Origin: Ophiodon elongatus
Taxonomy: Eukaryota > Chordata > Actinopteri > Perciformes > Hexagrammidae
Assembly (NCBI GenBank): GCA_016806645.1
Contig: JACSYO010000975.1
Location: forward strand, 62,001-126,000
Length of the DNA: 64,000 bases
Reading direction: 5' to 3'
Made by a program: the position numbers and the translations under genes
The notes under the pieces: model-generated
Seen by the model: the letters and a program-made list of their open reading frames with translations, nothing else
What the model was told of the DNA's origin: nothing
Database searches by the model: none
Part shown: in pieces, positions 11,625-24,377 of the stretch
Layout: every line of letters starts with the position of its first letter
Numbering within the stretch: the stretch's first letter is position 1

Positions 11625-13300
11625 GGTTCGGCTTGCGTGTGAACCTAGTTATTAATTACACAGTTTAACGTCAACCATCACAGTGTGAAATAAAGTTTTA
11701 CTGACGATCGTCATCCTCCAATGGTGAAGCCTATCTGTGTTTGATTTAACCACGTTTGGGTATTCCCCATGATTCTTCTCAACTCCAATTTTCTGAGACA
11801 TTTGAGTTAGCAGGTGCTTGTTATTGAATTTAGACGACATAATTGTGTATCATGGTATCTCCGTGTATGATTCAACCATCACAGTGTGAAATAATGACGA
11901 TGGTTATCCTCCAATATTCAGTCAAACATGTGATCAGGACTCATTTATGTTTTTCTAGTCTCTGATCTCTGATCATGTGACTTTGTGAACAACCAATCAG
12001 TGTCTAAATCAACAGGAGAGCTAGTAACGTTAGCCGTAACGTTAGCAGCACCGCTAACGGCCAGCAAGGTTCAGTTCAGTTACATTATGATGCGTTCAGG
12101 CTCTGCTCAGTGAAAATGAGTCTCGGAAGAAGGTAAATTATAACGTTATCATGACGTGTTCACGTGTGTAAAATGTAGTTTTGTTGAGACATTTAAATAA
12201 ATCCAGCTGTTTGAAGGAGATGTTTTCACAACAACATAAATAGATATTAGAGATGAATTATGAGCTGTTTACACTAAACTCTAAGCAGATTATAATACAT
12301 CATTAAAACTACTAATGACAAGATTTGCTTTAATCCATAAATTGTGAGTTTTTATGATGAAAAAAAACACTACAGATGACTCTAACTCAGTAAAAAGATC
12401 ACATTTAGAATGTTTGATGCTTTATTAATTTCAGAGCAGTTGAAGTTATTTTTGGTCACAGATCTGATCACAGATCTGTGATCAGATCCGAACCGTGAGT
12501 TATTATACATGGCACCGCTAGTAAAGTCTTGTTTTGTCTAATCAACAGTACAATACCCAACAATACTCTACAAGGATCCAGACTAGTTATGTTTTTGCCA
12601 TCGTCTCAAAAATCATTTCAACATCGCTGAAGTCATTAAACCATCAAAGATTCTAAATGTTCTACTTTTAATTTGTCATAGTGTTTTGTTTCTTCATAAA
12701 AACACACAGTTCAAATGTTTTTATGGATTGGTAGTTTTAATGATGTATTACAATCTGCTTAGAGTTAGTGTAAACAGCTCATAATTCATCTCTGATAAAT
12801 ATGTTGTTGTGAAAACATCTCCTTCAAACAGCTGGATTTATTCAAATTTCTCACCAAAAACTACATTTTACGAAGGTTATATTTTACCTTCGCCCGGTAC
12901 TTATTTTCACTGAGCAGAGCCTGAACGCATCATAATGTAACTGAACTGAACCTTCGTTCGCTGGCCGTTAGCGGTGCTGCTAACGTTACTAGCGCTCCTG
13001 TTGATTTAGACACTGATTGGTTGTTCACAAAGTCACATGATCAGAGATCAGAGACTAGAAAAACATAAATGATGTCCTGATCACATGTTTGACTGAATAT
13101 TGGAGGATAACCATCGTCATTATTTCACACTGTGATGGTTGAATCATACACGGAGATACCATGATACACAATTATGTCGTCTAAATTCAATAACAAGCAC
13201 CTGCTAACTCAAATTTCTCAGAAAATTGGAGTTGTTAAGAATCATGGGGAATACCCAAAGGTGGTTAAATCAAACACAGATAGGCTTCACCATGTGGTTC
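11625..13300. mobile_element. Long foldback element, near-palindrome of about 1.57 kb
   Basis: Two arms of roughly 0.7 kb (about 11721-12440 and 12600-13293) are imperfect reverse complements: the base at 11721 pairs with 13293. Marker pairs seen in both orientations include ACGTTAGCAGCACCGCTAAC, CAAACAGCTGGATTTATTC and AACTCTAAGCAGATTATAAT. Each arm carries a 40-codon frame starting MSSKFNNKHLLTQ (minus strand near 11721-11840, plus strand 13174-13293). The outer edge includes CTCACGGTTCGG as in the copy at 4404. No transposase is present. Confidence 0.8.
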
Positions 13301-13735
13301 CTTCACGTGGACTGTTTGGTGAACAACCAGAATACAGGCCACACCGTCATATGTCTCGTCATCGAGGTGCCACGTCGCCCCGCCCGACTGGAAGTGCAGG
13401 AAAAAGCTAACTCACTCCGGCAGCCATCTATTGAATGTGCATCTGAAGCAAAACCAGCACATATGAATATATTACCAATCTGAAAAAAGAAGAGAAAGAC
13501 AACAACCGCGTGTTGTCCTTTGACCACATTGCTATAAAAACACCAGATCCCACTCACACCCTGGAGCTCCCAACACACACCCCACACCCCCCCCCCCCCT
13601 CCTCTCGTCTCCTTCCCTTGATCGCCTCTCACTTTGAGAACACAGCACAGAGCCACGTTTGACAGATCTGCACGCTGTTAGTCATCGGTCTGTTGAGCTA
13701 GCCGACTGTCTGCACCTTTCGCTCATGTACCGACG

Positions 13736-13738
<3 letters not shown>

Positions 13739-13828
<90 letters not shown>
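13739..13828 (+). repeat. (TG)n microsatellite, 90 bp
   Basis: Uninterrupted TG dinucleotides; a second short run of about 20 bp follows at 13888-13907. Confidence 0.98.
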
Positions 13829-13829
<1 letters not shown>

Positions 13830-14340
13830 ATAGGTCGACACAGTATGTTGTCAGCAGTAATTGAAACTGCCGCTCATCAGAGACACGCTGTGTGTGTGTG
13901 TGTGTGTCGCAGTTTGTGCCCGTCAAGAGGGAGACTGCGAGAAGCTGCTGAGTCACCATGGCGACTGGCCGGGCAGCCATGACAGGGTTTTTGTTAACGC
14001 GTCAGATGCCACGAGTCTAAGTTACGGCCCGGTAGCGCGTTTTGCTTTTATTTCTCCTTTTGTCCTCAACGCTCAGTCACACAGAGGGATCATTCTCTCA
14101 TGTCACTCCTCCATATAAGCTAGTTCCATCCTCCAATCAGACAGAAGCCCTGCCGTCAGGTGTCACATCTGTGTTGTAGAAAGAGAGGAAAAAGGAGAAC
14201 GGGTACTTCCCCTGCACGCCTCCAGCCACCATTCAAACAGACTGGACCTGTGTGAGCTCTCTAACGGACTCCCAGACACACCTCAGCTGTCTGCACCGTG
14301 AGACTTAATCAGGCCTCTCATCCATCCTCTGCGTCTGCAG

Positions 14341-14426
14341 GTGTTGCCATCGCAGACGGGGAATCACATTCCCACTGAAAGGAGCAGCTCGTCATCGTAG
14401 GGAGTGCTTCTGTTAGTGATTTGAAG
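14341..14426 (+). other. Candidate alternative 5' UTR exon in intron 1
   Basis: An 86-base stretch preceded by a pyrimidine-rich acceptor (CATCCTCTGCGTCTGCAG) and followed by a good donor (TTTGAAG|GTGAGAC). Upstream of the coding start a non-coding exon needs no open frame, so this could be an alternative leader exon. Only the splice-site match supports it; such pairs also arise by chance in 20 kb. Confidence 0.2.
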
Positions 14427-14910
14427 GTGAGACGGCAAACGAGAACAGTCCCTCAGATCTCTTTCCCTGAAGCTGCACGAGACAAGTCGACGCATGTTGA
14501 TCACGAGGATTCATTTAGGAATCGTAGAGAGCGAGGCCATTCAACTAAATGGGGTCATGATGTTGGATCTAGCTGCTGTATTACACATTACACAGTCACG
14601 GGGCAGCGTTGCCATTCATCTGAAGTCATTCATGCATTCTGTGATTTGTTAAAATGTTCCCACCGGACACCCTTAACTCACTGAGTTCGATGTGTAAATT
14701 ACTCCGATGTACTCAGCTAATGGCCGATAATCCATATATTCGTCCTATTGCCCGACCCTAAAATATTATATTGATTAGTGCAGATTGTGCAGATGTCCTG
14801 AGTTTTGTAATGAAATCTTTTAATGACCTCCCCAGTAGGAATTTTAAAAGTACAATGAATATTTGTAACAAGCAACACTCTCACCAGCGCTTTTATGTAT
14901 TGTTACTATT

Positions 14911-14912
<2 letters not shown>

Positions 14913-14956
<44 letters not shown>

Positions 14957-14995
14957 AAATACATACATACATACATACATACATACATACATACA

Positions 14996-15026
<31 letters not shown>

Positions 15027-15083
15027 GTGTCATAATCCCAGCTCTTGGTAGTTTTCATCCCGTTGTGTCATCAGGGTTGACCT

Positions 15084-15176
<93 letters not shown>
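14913..15176 (+). repeat. Compound microsatellite (AT)n, (ACAT)n, (CA)n
   Basis: (AT) at 14913-14951, an A-run, (ACAT) tetranucleotides at 14960-15024, 61 bases of unique sequence, then (AC) at 15086-15176. Confidence 0.97.
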
Positions 15177-15178
<2 letters not shown>

Positions 15179-16479
15179 ATGCTTCCTGTGATTCATGTCC
15201 CGTGTCAGCAGATTGTCATGGAGGAGCTCAGCATCACGCTCAAGTTGCAGTGCTGCTGGTTTTGGAGGTGACTGGCTGGACTCCTCCATATAGTGTTCCA
15301 GCTGAGGGGTTCAGGTATTGTTTTACCCACTGAGGTGGCGCTCAGCTCTACAGGCTGTGCACAGAACATGAGCTCTGTGAACCTCCCAAGAGATACCGCT
15401 GTACATCCCTACATCTAAGGTGGAGCGTAGGAGAGGAGATAACAAATACTTTGATTTACAGCTTGTTTTGTTTCTATCTTCTACTGCAGACATTACAGTT
15501 AAGTCATCATAAGTCATAAGTCAATGCAGTAACACATTTTTGACACAGCTTACATGTTCTGTAGTAATAGCCATCTGCTCCGTATTGACTTTTCTCCTGC
15601 CTGCAGTAACATGATGAGGAAAGCTTTTGGTGACATTCATACGGACTACGTTGACATGCACAACATATTCCGTTTTTTGCCCTCGTTCCGAGAAAAGACA
15701 ACGGTCCCACTGAGTTGTTTACATGCCTGATGAAAATGAATATTGCACCAACATTGAAACGCCAGCGGTCACATCTTTCCACTCTTTGGAGCGTGCGAAC
15801 GCAGCCTCCCTCCTTCAGTCCTTCTACCACCTTCCCGTGAAGGTCGTCGCTGCCACATTTCATATCCGAGTCCTTCATAATGTTTCAAAGTAGGTGTGTT
15901 TCTCCCTCCAACCAGAAATGTGTTTTTCTTTTCTTCATCTGAGCAGCTGTACCTCATCCAATATAGACGACAGGCAAAACACAGCCATCGCTCTAAGCTA
16001 TTTGTTGTTGGTCGAATAGAGTTTACCTTGAGTTTGTTAGGCTGACGGTCTCCATGCTGCTCAGATGAAAATAGATCTGTAGCTCAGTGAGCCACCTGAA
16101 GAGGCGGCCCTCCGGAATCAGAGAGGAACAAACTCTGTATTATCCCCGGCTACAATTCTGACTTCAGTTCTTCCTCTTGGTGCCATTTATATTTGGGTTC
16201 TCCCCGTTCTTCCGTCTCGGCGCCTCTCCATCCCTTCAGCCGTGCTCCTCCTCCTCCTCCATCATCCGGTCGGCTGGACCACCGAACCGGAAGCCGTGGC
16301 TCCGCCCCCCTCGCTGTCCTTCAGTGAAGTCGTCGCTGCTGACAAACCGACAGCGCTGCGTTCGTCAAGTTTACAAGATACGAGCCTCCTCAAAATCTAG
16401 CCAGAAAGAAAGATGCTACGTGTTTTATAAACTAACTGGAGATTTCTACGTTTGTTTTATATCTACGTAATCTACGTTA

Positions 16480-16640
16480 TATCTACGTATCTACGTAAAC
16501 CTCTACGGTAGCCCAGAACGGACAAAACCAAACGCGGTCTCTGGAGAGGGGCCGTCCTCGTTCTCCCGCAGGCTTGGCGCGCGGCGCGCGGGACAAGCGT
16601 TTGGTTGGTTGGTTGCGATCTGCAACCTCAATGCTACAAA
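16480..16640 (-). repeat. Fragment of fish MITE family D
   Basis: The stretch from GTAGCCCAGAACGGACAAA to TTGGTTGCGATCTGCAACC matches the interior of the element whose short form with both ends lies at 39336-39535 (shared GTTGCAATCTGCGACCTC). Neither terminal repeat is recognisable here. Confidence 0.5.
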
Positions 16641-16929
16641 TCAACCAATCTGTCCAGTTTTACTCATATCGCAGCTGTCATACCAATCAAATGCAAATCA
16701 AAGTGCTCCACAAGCGATTGACCAGACGAAAACAAAGGAGACTAAACGAAGAGATTAATGCACACCATGTTGAGTTAGAAAAAGTAAACTAAAATAAAAT
16801 ACTGAATAAATTGATCTTGGTAAAACAGTAAAAAAAACAAAAAAAAAGAAGAAGAAAAGTACCATTAGAGCGGAATGAATTATTTATACATATATATATA
16901 TATATATATAATTATTAATATGAAATAAT

Positions 16930-17205
16930 AAATAAAGTATGTATAAATATTAAATCCACTGCTGTAAGAGAAGAACCGGAGGGTCTGAGGGGCCTCACTA
17001 ACCTCACTAACCAACCTAAGAGCATTTCTGGTGCAAGGCCATGTAGCACCTCATAAAATAATAAGAGCATTTTAAAATCAGTATGAAAACTAACAGGTCC
17101 CCAGTGTACAGGTTTAAAAACAGGCCTGCTCTGTGCTCTCCTCTTGGTCTCAGTCAATACTTGGGCAGTAGAATTTTGAAATGATGAGAAGCCGCCCGAT
17201 CCCAC
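16930..17205 (-). mobile_element. LINE ORF2 3'-end remnant
   Basis: Read on the minus strand, a frame of about 90 codons includes KPVHWGPVSFHTDFKMLLLF and then LHGLAPEML. This matches the conserved HWLPV..RIDFKILLLV.. ..LHGLAP segment near the C-terminus of L2/Rex-like non-LTR retrotransposon reverse transcriptase proteins. The frame lacks the catalytic region and carries substitutions in the usual pattern (HWGPV for HWLPV), so it is a dead, 5'-truncated copy inserted antisense to map4. Confidence 0.7.
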
Positions 17206-17569
17206 ACACTAGACCCGGAGGAGAATTTGTGGCATTGGACAGCTTTCTCTTACGTATGAACAAAAGTTATATCAAGGATATGAGGAGGTATTTAATATGG
17301 ATTGATCTTACTGGAACACGCTTCATATTTGTAACATTATTATTTTTTTAAGTTTGGGTTCCTGCTATCCGTACAGCACGGTCACAGGAAGGGGATGGGG
17401 AGGGGGAGGGGGGGTGATGGGTGATGGGGGAGTGGGGGTGAAGGGGTTATGGAGCTTAATTTAGATGACGGTTCATGTTCTCTCACACACACGCATGAGC
17501 ACATAAATATCATCCACCAAATCTCTCTTGTATTTTCATGGAACAGTTATGTGTTTGATGTCCTGCCAA

Positions 17570-17695
<126 letters not shown>

Positions 17696-17848
17696 CGGTC
17701 AGTGTTAGGGAGGATGAGATGATTATGTAGCAGAAGGCTGTGTTCAGAGAGGGAGAGGTGGCGGATGCTGGAGCAAGGGATTGTGGGTGCAGATATAGTT
17801 TTTAATCCCTCAGAGTGCAACAGCTGTCTGCACCCAACAACCCTCATC

Positions 17849-17904
17849 GTCATCATCATCATCATCATCATTTCATCATCATCTCTCTCTCTCTCTCTCT
17901 CTCT
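17849..17904 (+). repeat. (CAT)n then (CT)n microsatellite
   Basis: Trinucleotide CAT/ATC run (17849-17882) joined to a CT run (17883-17904). Confidence 0.95.
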
Positions 17905-17984
17905 TGCTGCATTAATGCATTTCGTTTGTCCGCAAAAAAATACCTGAAAACACAAAATATGGAATATGGAGTATAGAAATGATC

Positions 17985-18135
17985 ATGGTTTGGGTTCAAA
18001 TAAACGCTTGTTATGTAACTCAGGCTACATATGTTAGCTAAGTATGTTACGTATGTTGAGTAAGTTAACTTAGGTAAGTCGTGCATCACAAGGGACACAA
18101 ACAGTGGTCTCCTGGGTGAAAGTCCCGCGTTTGTT
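17985..18135 (+). repeat. Teleost interspersed repeat, family A copy 2
   Basis: Carries AACAGTGGTCTCCTGGGTGA followed by AAGTCC and, before it, the AATAAACGCTTGTTATGTAAC phrase also seen at 48780-48810. A further short fragment of the family may lie at 18815-18915. Confidence 0.6.
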
Positions 18136-19175
18136 TGGAGAGCATAGGAGCGAGTACGCTACGTACACGGGGTTGCCGAAACTGAAAATACGCTTGCGAG
18201 TTAAGTCACCTTTTTAATTTTGAGTAATTAAGAAGCTATGCAGTCCTTTATCGGGTTAATAATGGAAACCCCGTGAACAGTCGTGCTCATCGGCCCAGCA
18301 TCCTCGCTCGGGTTGAGCTGCAGTCCTCCTCCAGCCCCGTGGCCCTGGAGGATGAGCCCCCTCTAACGGGGGCACCGATGTGAACTCGACGTGAACCCTG
18401 GTCCAGCTTGCTGCACAGGCTTTGCGGTGTCATGTTTTCAGTCCAGTTCAAAGACTCCGGGACACTTCGAGGTGTTCCAGGTGCGACGTGCTCATCAGTG
18501 TGCGGGTTAGTTGGACGTTTCACCCCACAGACAAACAACTACATTTGCCTCTCCGTTGTCTTTATGAAATAGATGCCCGTGCGCACGCCAGTAGACGCAC
18601 CAACGCATGTGCAGCGTGGCCTGGTTCTGGTTCTGGAACAGCAATATTTAAATATCACTTTTTTTTTATTTTTTTATTTTGGGGCTGTTTGCTGTCCCTA
18701 TTTGTTTCCATGTTTAAAAGTAGTTGCCACTGATGACAACCAAAGGTCAACAATTTGGTTGCTAATTACTCAAAATGGGTGCCAGAGGCAACCTGGCAAC
18801 CCGGTCGAGCTCTGCCACGTAATGCACATAAGTTAAGTAAATTACGTCCATTGCAGAAATGAAGTTAACATAAGTTCACTGTGTTACAAATACACATACA
18901 AGGACGTAAAGAATCCTCCACAATGTCTCCTCAATCTTAATTCGGGGTGATTGAACATGCCAGTGATCGTGGGACTAACGAGAGGCAGAATGGGGGAGAG
19001 AAAACAAAGAACACCAGCTCCAGGCCACTGAATATTCCGGCTTATGAAACCTCTCCAATGGAGCGATGAATATTGCAGAATAATACGCTAAAGAGGGCAA
19101 TAGAGGTTGGGAAGCCTCTATTTGGGATTGGTTCATTTTTGGAACTGGAGCGGTGGAATTATTGAATGCATTGTG

Positions 19176-19178
<3 letters not shown>

Positions 19179-19260
<82 letters not shown>
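19179..19260 (+). repeat. (GT)n microsatellite, 82 bp
   Basis: Uninterrupted GT dinucleotides. Confidence 0.98.
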
Positions 19261-19262
<2 letters not shown>

Positions 19263-19404
19263 ACTGTACTGTGTCCTTCCCCTTAAACAATGGCCTACAG
19301 TTCGAGGCCTGCTCTCTCTCTCCTGTATGTCCTCATACTGGCTGCTGTTCACAGCGCGTGTGAGTGTGTACTTGTACATCTATCTTTGTGAGGACCAGTT
19401 TGAT

Positions 19405-19580
19405 GTTCAGACCTTCAGATTAACACTGAAAATACTGATTATTTTCATTGTCTATTAATCTGTCTATTTCACAATTGATTAGTTTTTTGTTTTTTTTAAT
19501 AAAATGGTGAAAAATGTCAATCAGTGTTTCTCACAGCTCAAGATGACGTCCTCAAATGTCTGGCTTTGTCCACCACAGCA
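19405..19580 (+). repeat. Ancient fish interspersed repeat fragment
   Basis: The sequence around TTGTCTATTAATCTGTCTAT, AAAATGGTGAAAAATGTCAA and AAGATGACGTCCTCAAATGT matches a widespread teleost repeat that I recognise by wording; class unknown to me. Confidence 0.5.
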
Positions 19581-19722
19581 GACTTTTATTTTATAAAGTT
19601 CAGGTTAGAGTGTGACTTAGGTTAGGGTTAAAGGTCAGGCATTTAATTGTGATGGTTAAGGTTAGGGTAAGGGGCTCGGGACTGCAGTATTTCAATGAGT
19701 GTCCTCGCGAAGATAGAAGTAC

Positions 19723-19822
<100 letters not shown>

Positions 19823-20289
19823 TGGTACTGTTGCAAGACAATGGCAGCTTGTTTGCTGGCCGGGTGGATGGAGGGACAACCAGAACCGGAGGACAGGGAG
19901 AAAGAGGAGTTTGTTGAGGGGTCGCTGTCTGAGTGTTGGGACGTCGTTCAGCAGACGGAGCGGACGCACTCCTTCTCAAGACGGGACAGAATCCATCTGA
20001 GTTGATTCAAGTTTCTATTGGTGTGTTTTGTTTTTGGCTCTCTGTAGATGAAGCTAGGTCTATGTCGGTTCAGCTACCGAGTGCTTTTTATTTATTTTTT
20101 TCCCATGTTGGGAAGACTAAACGCATCACAGATCGTTCTGTTCCACATTCGTAGGTTACCCAGCGATCTTTGAGCTGAACTAACTTTGGCTTTCTTGGAT
20201 TCAGGAAGCCGGTTCACTTTTAACTGGGATGGATCGCTATGGTAACCCGTGCTGTACTGCTAGCCTGCTCCGGAGCAGGGTCAGTTCAG

Positions 20290-20575
20290 AGCACCAGACA
20301 TAGACTGCGTAAGGAGTGGGCCTTGTTGCCGCCATTTTGAAGCCTCGAGTTTGGCATTCTGGCCGTCGGCGTCTTGTTTTTTTTTTTTTTTTGCAACCAG
20401 TGAACAGGAAGTGACCATATTTGGACTGTGGAGGAGTGACGTAGAGACGCTCTGGTAGAGACCTGTCAATCACAGTAAGCCCTAAAGCATCATACCCTGC
20501 TTTAAGGTCTGTTTGAGTCATTTTCTCATAAGTTTAAGTCACTTCCTCGTTGGCTTCACTTTTCAGAAGTCATTC
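20290..20575 (+). repeat. Teleost interspersed repeat, family B partial copy
   Basis: Shares GTTTGGCATTCTGGCCGTCG, the T-run, AGTGACCATATTTGGACTG and CCTAAAGCATCATACCCTGC with the copy at 24870-25345 (read in reverse complement) but lacks the central part. Confidence 0.6.
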
Positions 20576-21843
20576 CAACAGGACTCCGACGATGACAAAA
20601 GCACTTGATAAGTAATCAACAGAATCCCTTTGCTTTCCGTGATAACTCAATGTCAGAGAAAGAGTTCATGCACATCTACGTGTCCCGACTGCCTTCACTG
20701 GTTCCTCCAGTGGTGTTCGTGAGCTCCGATTTGTCCCAAAGAGCAAAAAGCTAAATTACAATAAACGGTTGAAACTCTCCTGACTGAAAGGATGATGAGA
20801 ACTGTGGCTGCACTAAGCTAACTGACAGTTTTTTTTACTTTAGTACAGATACATTCTACAGCCTTAATCCAGGACATGGATCTCACAAAACACGCCTTTT
20901 GGCCATAACACAATAAGTCTTGTGTCAGTCAGTTTGTGTATGTCAGTTTCAAACAAATGTCTGATAGGACAACATTTTGGACAGACATGGACGTAAACTG
21001 CAATGTCACTGCTCGGGGGAAGCGGTAATTCCATTTCCAGGCAATGAGACGCTCTTTATTAGCAGGAACAAGCTCAAAGGCAACACACACTGGCCAGTGT
21101 GTGACGCACATCAAAACACTGGCACCCGTTGTTTTCCGTGCCGGTCCACACGCTGGCAGCAGCTTGGCGCCTGACAGCGGCGAGTCACGACCGTCCGGTT
21201 GCCGGGCGCACGACACTGAACTACATGATCTGGTGCATCACTTTAGAACCACAAGTCCATTTGTTTCTGTGGAAAGTTCATGCGTATTGTTGAAGGTAAA
21301 AACCCCAAAAAAAAAAAAAAAAAAACGTTTTTTCACGCCATGTTGTTTTATTGCATTACTTATCCGGACCGTGTTGAGAATGATGCTGCAGCATCAGATG
21401 GAGAGCCGAGGAGACCACACGGCCCACTCATCGTGTCTTCATACCTGAGTAAAGAGATGCTTCTAAAGTAGATTGTGTCCACAGACAGTGCAGGTCTTTC
21501 TAACACACAACGTGTACAACCAACTCAAACATTTAAACATTTTAAAAATGACATCCCAGTTCATTTGATTTCCAACAAATTGAATTCTGTTTCAAGCTTC
21601 AACTCAAATGACTAGACTTCAGGCTACATCTGTGTGAACTGGGCTTGTAGAAGGTGTGACGGACTCAGTCACATACATATCATAAACATTATGAAGAAGG
21701 TACAGTTTCATTGACGACACGCAGGCAACGTGAACAACGTGACGGTGATGGCAACCTGTGTAATTGAGAGGACGGCAAGAAGCAGCAACGGGCAACCAAT
21801 AGTAAACGCAGATCGCACCTCCCCCTTTTTTTTGTCTCCCCAG

Positions 21844-22043
21844 CAACAGGACTATGGACCTGAGCCTGCGAGATGCTCTGGGTGGGGGCGGAGGTGGGGT
21901 CCCGGGCGGGGCCCCCGCTGAGGCCCTGCTGAAGAGAGACTTCGTGGCCTCGCTGGAGAAGGAGAGCTACGACGACAAGGTGGGGGAGACGGTCTCCAAG
22001 AGCGACTACCGGCCCTTACTGGACGGGAAGGACGCCAAGAGCG
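21844..22043 (+). CDS. map4: map4 exon 2: start codon and conserved N-terminus of MAP4
   Basis: The ATG is at 21854, 10 bases after the acceptor (GTCTCCCCAG|CAACAGGACT). The 190 coding bases give residues 1-63 and the first base of codon 64. MDLSLRDAL, a glycine-rich linker, then KRDFVASLEKESYDD and VGETVSKSDYRPLLDG match the N-terminus of vertebrate MAP4 (KRDF.A.LE.E..DD.VGETV.K.DY.PLLD), which makes the identification firm. MAP4 is the main non-neuronal member of the MAP2/tau family; it binds along and stabilises microtubules, and this acidic N-terminal region is the projection domain. The donor is GAGCG|GTGAGT at 22043, phase 1. A G-run cluster (22098-22127) follows in the intron. The unusual feature is the Gly/Ala-rich insertion at residues 10-20, absent from the mammalian sequence as I recall it. 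Confidence 0.93.
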
Positions 22044-23034
22044 GTGAGTCGGCGTGAGCGAGTGCTGCTTCTCTCTAATGTGATGTTGGTCCCTGTAGGG
22101 GGGAGAGGGGTGGGGGGGTGGGGGGTCCTCATCTTAGGTTAGAGCCCATAGTGGCTGGTAGGCATTTAGACAAATGTATATTTTTACATCACTGGGCTTG
22201 AATTGAGGCCGTGTGGGTGAGATTAGGGAGTTTCAAGATGGTAAACTGGCGGAAACAGACCATGTGGGCGTGTTCACTGCACTCATAAAGGACCGCACCG
22301 GTGTGTTTTTATTTTTGCATGAAGCCAAATAACCGCTCTCTGCTCTCAGCACATGCCGTTCTTATAGTCAGCGCTTCAACCGTCAATACACACATCCGCG
22401 TTCATGTTCCACGGTCATCACGACTCAAACATATGGAGGTATGTGTTCCTTCAGCGCAGTTCCATGTTGGATCCACTCGCAGGAGAGAAGTCCCGCCTTA
22501 CGAGTGGTTCTGATTGGACGGTCTCTGCTCCGTGTAGCACGCCACACATTCCAGAAAGGAGAGGTGAAAATATGTTAAATGTGTAAGAGCGCCGGAATCC
22601 GTACGTCACAAATGTAGGTTCTAAAATACAATGCTCATGACATATGTCTGTGTAAAGTATATTAATCTCACTGTGAAGTCACTAAACCACCATAACGAGC
22701 TCTAAAAGTTCTGATGTGCGACTGACAACCTCTGTAGCTGCTGTAGCTAGCGTTAGCTTACCCAATACACAACTTGTATGGTGACGAGAATGATGATGAA
22801 ATGTAAAGATTTAAAGATAAATCTAAAGCTATCTACCTGTCTGAAAAGGGTATGATGTCATCTGTTTATCTGGAGAAGCCATATACATATACTTTCTTTT
22901 CAAATATTTTGACACTGTTTCTTTTTCTACATAACCATCTTTGGCCAACAAGCATGCAAAGGAAATTTCATTTCGTACTTTCCAACATTCCAGCGGTGTA
23001 ACAGTAACCACTGTTGATCCATGGTCTGTACCCC

Positions 23035-23740
23035 CCCCCCCCTCCCCTCACGGTTCAGAACCTAGTTATTAATTACACAGTTTAACGTCAACCATCACAG
23101 TGTGAAATAAAGTTTTACTGACAATCGATATCCGACAATATTCAGTCAAACATGTGATCAGGACTCATTTATGTTTTTCTAGTCTCTGATCTCTGATCAT
23201 GTGACTTTGTGAACAACCAATCAGTGTCTAAATCAACAGGAGAGCTAACAACGTTAGCAGCGCCGCTAACGGCCAGCGAACGAAGGTTCAGTTACGTTAT
23301 GATGCGTTCAGTGAAAATTGGTAAGGTAAATTATAACGTTATCATGATGTGTTCATGTGTAATCTTGTAAAATGTAGTTTTTGGTGATAAACTTGCTGAT
23401 AGACACTATCTCTAAGCAGCTTACAATATCATCAATATCATAAAAACTACTACAAGATTTGTTTTAATCCATAAAATTTAAAAAAAAATGATTTCCTTAT
23501 TTGAATTGTGAGTTTTTATGAGGAAATAAAACACTGTCAATTACTATAACTAAAAGTAAAAAGATAACATTGCGAATGTTTGATGGTTTAATGACTTCTG
23601 AGGTGTTGAAATGATTTTTGGGACGGTGGCAAAAATAACTCGTCTGGATCCTTGAAGATCAGCTGCTATAATCAAACAACAACAATATCTGTATCCGCTA
23701 ATAGGGATCATTAATGATCAGCATTAGTAGAGCCGGGTCA
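23035..23740 (-). mobile_element. Foldback/hAT-like element, copy 3
   Basis: Begins with CTCACGGTTCAGAACCTAG and runs through ACCATCACAGTGTGAAATAA, AACGTTAGCAGCGCCGCTAA and CTCTAAGCAGCTTACAATAT in the same order as the left arm of the 11625-13300 element. Its 3' part matches the left part of the 4404 copy in reverse complement, so it is inverted relative to that copy. It lacks the 40-codon frame found in the large copy. Confidence 0.65.
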
Positions 23741-24332
23741 TTGTTTACGGTCCGGTGACCAAGGCGATAGCCTGGTGGGTTCCACGGTGGCCTTTCGACC
23801 AATGCGTTCCGCCTCTTTTGCTTTCAACACGCACTGTTTATCTGCACGCAGCCAAAGCCAGCTCCAACGTGATTGGTCGGTAGCCCACGGGACTACAGAC
23901 GGACTACGGATGGAAACCAAAACGCTGCGCTCATATCCAGAATCTGGTTGAGGAGATTATACTTCAACCGACTCACCAAATGAGCTGAAATTATCTTCAG
24001 CCGGCTTGGCGTGAGTTTACAGATCCATCATCCCCGATGCGTAAATCGTACAGCTTGATTTTACGTGTCTTCAAATAAAAGTGAAAATATCACTCTAATC
24101 GTGATGTTGATATGAATCCGATCAAATCCTCAGTTGTACCGTCAGAGGTTCCTCACTGATGAGCGTCACGTGAACAGTTATTATAACGCAGTGGTCATTC
24201 ATTTATGTGAATTTGAAAACGCGCCGCTTTAAGAAGGCCTTTCCTTTTGTCACAGAGACACGATGTGTGAATAATTAATGTTGTTTTCTACAATGGAGGT
24301 TACTGCATATTGAAACATGTTATAGCCTTTGG

Positions 24333-24333
<1 letters not shown>

Positions 24334-24375
<42 letters not shown>
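24334..24375 (+). repeat. (TG)n microsatellite, 42 bp
   Basis: TG dinucleotides ending in GAGAGTGTGTGAGAGAG. Confidence 0.97.
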
Positions 24376-24377
<2 letters not shown>

